From contig JAXIVH010000017.1 in NCBI GenBank assembly GCA_036785325.1, positions 8,551,989 through 8,615,988 on the forward strand: a stretch of 64,000 bases of DNA. Reading direction: 5' to 3'. The position numbers and the translations under genes are program-made. This document shows, piece after piece, positions 61,018-64,000 of the stretch. The stretch comes from Urophycis tenuis (taxonomy: Eukaryota > Chordata > Actinopteri > Gadiformes > Phycidae). The notes under the pieces were generated by a model. The model saw only the letters and a list, made by a program, of their open reading frames with translations. It was not told where the DNA came from and did no database searches. Position 1 is the stretch's first letter, and every line of letters starts with the position of its first letter.

Positions 61018-64000
61018 AATTGAAAAGTTGAAGGTATGTTTTTAGCTGCTGGGTAGACTTCAGTCAACCTGACGCAGTTTTGTCTGTGAGCAACCAAATT
61101 GCTCGGGGATGGGCTCATTTTAAGCTGGGAAATCTAAGGTTCCCAACGGCGTATGGCAAGACTATATTGAGTCATGGGTCGTTGAAATACTAAGCTAATT
61201 AATTTCTGTTCTTTATTGAAAGATTGATCTTAATTGAAACGTTGAAGGTATGTTTTTAGCTGCTGGGTAGACTTCAGTCAACCTGACGCAGTTTTGTCTC
61301 TGAGCAAGCAGACTGCTCGCGGATGGGCTCATTTTAAGCGGGGAAATCTAAGCTTTCCAACGGCGTATGGCAAGACTATATTGACTCATGGGTCGTTGAA
61401 ATACTAAGCTAATTAATTTGTGTTCTGTAAGGAAAGATTGATGTTAATTGAAACGTTGAAGGTATGTTTTTAGCTGCTGGGTAGACTTCAGTCAACCTGA
61501 CGCAGTTTAGTCTGTGAGCAACCAAATTGCTCGGGGATGGGCTCATTATAAGCGGGGAAATCTAAGCTTTCCAACGGCGTATGGCAAGACTATATTCACC
61601 AAAGGGTCGTTGAAATACTAAGCTAATTAATTTGTGTTCTGTAAGGAAAGATTGATGTTAATTGAAACGTTAAAGGTATGTTTTTAGCTGCTGGGTAGAC
61701 TTCATTCAACCTGACGCAGTTTAGTCTGTGATCAACCAGACTGCTCGCGGATGGGCTCATTTTAAGCGGGGAAATCTAAGCTTTCCAACGGCGTATGGCA
61801 AGACTATATTGACTCAACGGTCATTGAAATACTAAGCTAATTAATTTGTGTTCTGTAAGGAAAGATTGATGTTAATTGAAACGTTGAAGGTATGTTTTTA
61901 GCTGCTGGGTAGACTTCAGTCAACCTGACGCAGTTTAGTCTGTGATCAACCAGACTGCTCGCGGATGGGCTCATTTTAAGCGGGGAAATCTAAGCTTTCC
62001 AACGGCTTATGGCAAGACTATATCGACTCATGGGTCGTTGAAATACTAAGTTAATTAATTTGTGTTCTGTAAGGAAAGATTGATGTTAATTGAAACGTTG
62101 AAGGTATGTTTTTAGCTGCTGGGTAGACTTCAGTCAACCTGACGCAGTTTAGTCTGTGATCAACCAGACTGCTCGCGGATGGGCTCATTTTAAGCGGGGA
62201 AATCTAAGCTTTCCAACGGCGTATGGCAAGACTATATTGACTCATGGGTCGTTTAAATACTAAGCTAATTAATTTGTGTTCTGTAAGGAAAGATTGATGT
62301 TAATTGAAACGTTGAAGGTATGTCTTTAGCTGCTGTGTAGACTTCAGTCAACCTGACGCAGATTTGTCTGTGAGCAACCAAATTGCTCGGGGATGGGCTC
62401 ATTATAAGCGGGGAAATCTAAGCTTTCCAACGGCGTATGGCAAGACTATATTCACCAAAGGGTCGTTGAAATACTAAGCTAATTAATTTGTGTTCTGTAA
62501 GGAAAGATTGATGTTAATTGAAACGTTGAAGGTATGTTTTTAGCTGCTGGGTAGACTTCAGTCAACCTGACGCAGTTTAGTCTGTGATCAACCAGACTGC
62601 TCGCGGATGGGCTCATTTTAAGCGCGGAAATCTAAGCTTTCAAACGGCGTATGGCAAGACTATATCGACTCATGGGTCGTTGAAATACTAAGCTAATTAA
62701 TTTGTGTTCTGTAAGGAAAGATTGATGTTAATTGAAACGTTGAAGGTATGTTTTTAGCTGCTGGGTAGACTTCAGTCAACCTGACGCAGTTTAGTCTGTG
62801 ATCAACCAGACTGCTCGCGGATGGGCTCATTTTAAGCGCGGAAATCTAACCTTTCCAACGGCGTATGGCAAGACTATATCGACTCATGGGTCGTTGAAAT
62901 ACTAAGCTAATTAATTTGTGTTCTGTAAGGAAAGATTGATGTTAATTGAAACGTTGAAGGTATGTTTTTAGCTGCTGGGTAGACTTCAGTCAACCTGACG
63001 CAGTTTAGTCTGTGATCAACCAGACTGCTCGCGGATGGGCTCATTTTAAGCGGGGAAATCTAAGCTTTCCAACGGCGTATGGCAAGACTATATTGACTCA
63101 TGGGTCGTTTAAATACTAAGCTAATTAATTTGTGTTCTGTAAGGAAAGATTGATGTTAATTGAAACGTTAAAGGTATGTTTTTAGCTGCTGGGTAGACTT
63201 CATTCAACCTGACGCAGTTTAGTCTGTGATCAACCAGACTGCTCGCGGATGGGCTCATTTTAAGCGGGGAAATCTAAGCTTTCCAACGGCGTATGGCAAG
63301 ACTATATTGACTCATGGGTCATTGAAATACTAAGCTAATTAATTTGTGTTCTGTAAGGAAAGATTGATGTTAATTGAAACCTTGAAGGTATGTTTTTAGC
63401 TGCTGGGTAGACTTCAGTCAACCTGACGCAGTTTAGTCTGTGATCAACCAGACTGCTCGCGGATGGGCTCATTTTAAGCGGGGAAATCTAAGCTTTCCAA
63501 CGGCGTATGGCAAGACTATATTGACTCATGGGTCGTTGAAATACTAAGCTAATTAATTTGTAATTTGCTAATGTATTTGTAAGGAAAGATTGATGTTAAT
63601 TGAAACGTTGAAGGTATGTTTTTAGCTGCTGGGTAGACATCAGTCAACCTGACGCAGTTTAGTCTGTGTTCAACCAGACTGCTCGAGGATGGGCTCATTT
63701 TAAGCGGGGAAATCTAAGCTTTCCAACGGCGTATGGCAAGACTATATTCACTAAAGGGTCGTTGAAATACTAAGCTAATTAATTTGTGTTCTGTAAGGAA
63801 AGATTGATGTTAATTGAAACGTTGAAGGTATGTCTTTAGCTGCTGTGTAGACTTCAGTCAACCTGACGCAGATTTGTCTGTGAGCAACCAAATTGCTCGG
63901 AGATGGGCTCATTTTAAACTGGGAAATCTAAGCTTTCCAACGACGTATGGCATGACTATATTTGCCCATGGGTCGTCGAAATAATAAGCTGATTCATGTG
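61018..64000. repeat. Satellite block 16: 14 monomers plus the 12-bp variant, cut by the window end
   Basis: The window ends inside the last monomer, in the pre-module variant. By the 14 x 214 - 17 + 12 rule, and by alignment of the last bases, the next module should begin at 64009. Confidence 0.88.

Larger units (their letters stand above)
12866..64000. repeat. Region B: 214-bp satellite array punctuated by 16 gene-3'-end modules
   Basis: Landmark GGTATGTTTTTAGCTGCTG recurs every 214 bp (for example 14169, 14383, 14597, 14811). Monomers are AT-leaning, with HindIII-like AAGCTT and a CTAATTAATT stretch. Sixteen non-satellite modules of 972-1014 bp interrupt the array in the same orientation. 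Monomers next to the modules are position-specific variants, for example GACGTATGGCATGAC just before a module and AAGGTTCCCAACGG just after many of them. That makes this a higher-order repeat. About 147 monomers are present, with only one recurrent length change (12 bp). A centromeric or pericentromeric role is possible but not shown. Confidence 0.93.

Noticed and set aside
12866..64000. CRISPR-like array
   Set aside because: Repeats are 214 bp with no unique spacers, in a eukaryotic satellite context.

Overview
This window is eukaryotic repeat DNA, most likely from a teleost fish. The fish call is an inference. It rests on telomere-type CCCTAA hexamers, many (CA)n/(TA)n microsatellites next to vertebrate-type splice sites, and a CR1/L2-like LINE whose AT-rich 3' end carries an AATAAA signal and a GACTTT-repeat tail. 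No species can be named. There is no prokaryotic gene organisation, no CRISPR array, and no rRNA or tRNA gene that I can see.

Region A (1-12865) is a head-to-tail array of about 2.78 kb units: two full, one lacking its 3' end, one lacking its 5' end, and one cut at the right. Each full unit has a truncated LINE tail in an AT-rich leader, a block of about 0.93 kb of degenerate telomere-like hexamers (always CCCTAA on the + strand), a GC-rich block with an internal 45-bp motif, and an AT-rich trailer. The long dipeptide-repeat ORFs over the telomere-like blocks are artefacts of a stop-poor hexamer repeat.

Region B (12866-64000) starts abruptly in a 214-bp satellite. Sixteen copies of a 0.97-1.01 kb non-satellite module (module 17 would start 9 bp past the window end) punctuate it. 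Each module looks like the 3' end of a split gene. It has a 3' splice site, a 504-nt exon, a strong GTAAGT donor, a short intron made mostly of a CA/CG/TA microsatellite, a candidate last exon and an AATAAA signal. The exon needs a frame change to be read through, so I treat it as a pseudogene fragment. Its second frame resembles the C-terminal part of transposon-like uncharacterised fish proteins. Between modules the satellite length is always n x 214 - 17 bp (n = 14, 6, 11, 9, 13, 19, 10, 13, 3, 6, 3, 10, 3, 10, 3, 14), once a 12-bp monomer variant and the LINE are subtracted.

One LINE (32529-36145) interrupts block 6. It has a 978-codon ORF with an AP endonuclease and a reverse transcriptase whose catalytic motifs all appear intact, two YY1-like motifs at its very 5' end, and a 6-bp target-site duplication. 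It is the only convincing protein-coding gene in the window.

The most interesting material is the regular capture of a gene 3' end inside a satellite, the mosaic of disabling changes across its copies, and the alternative hairpin-forming dyads in different monomer classes.
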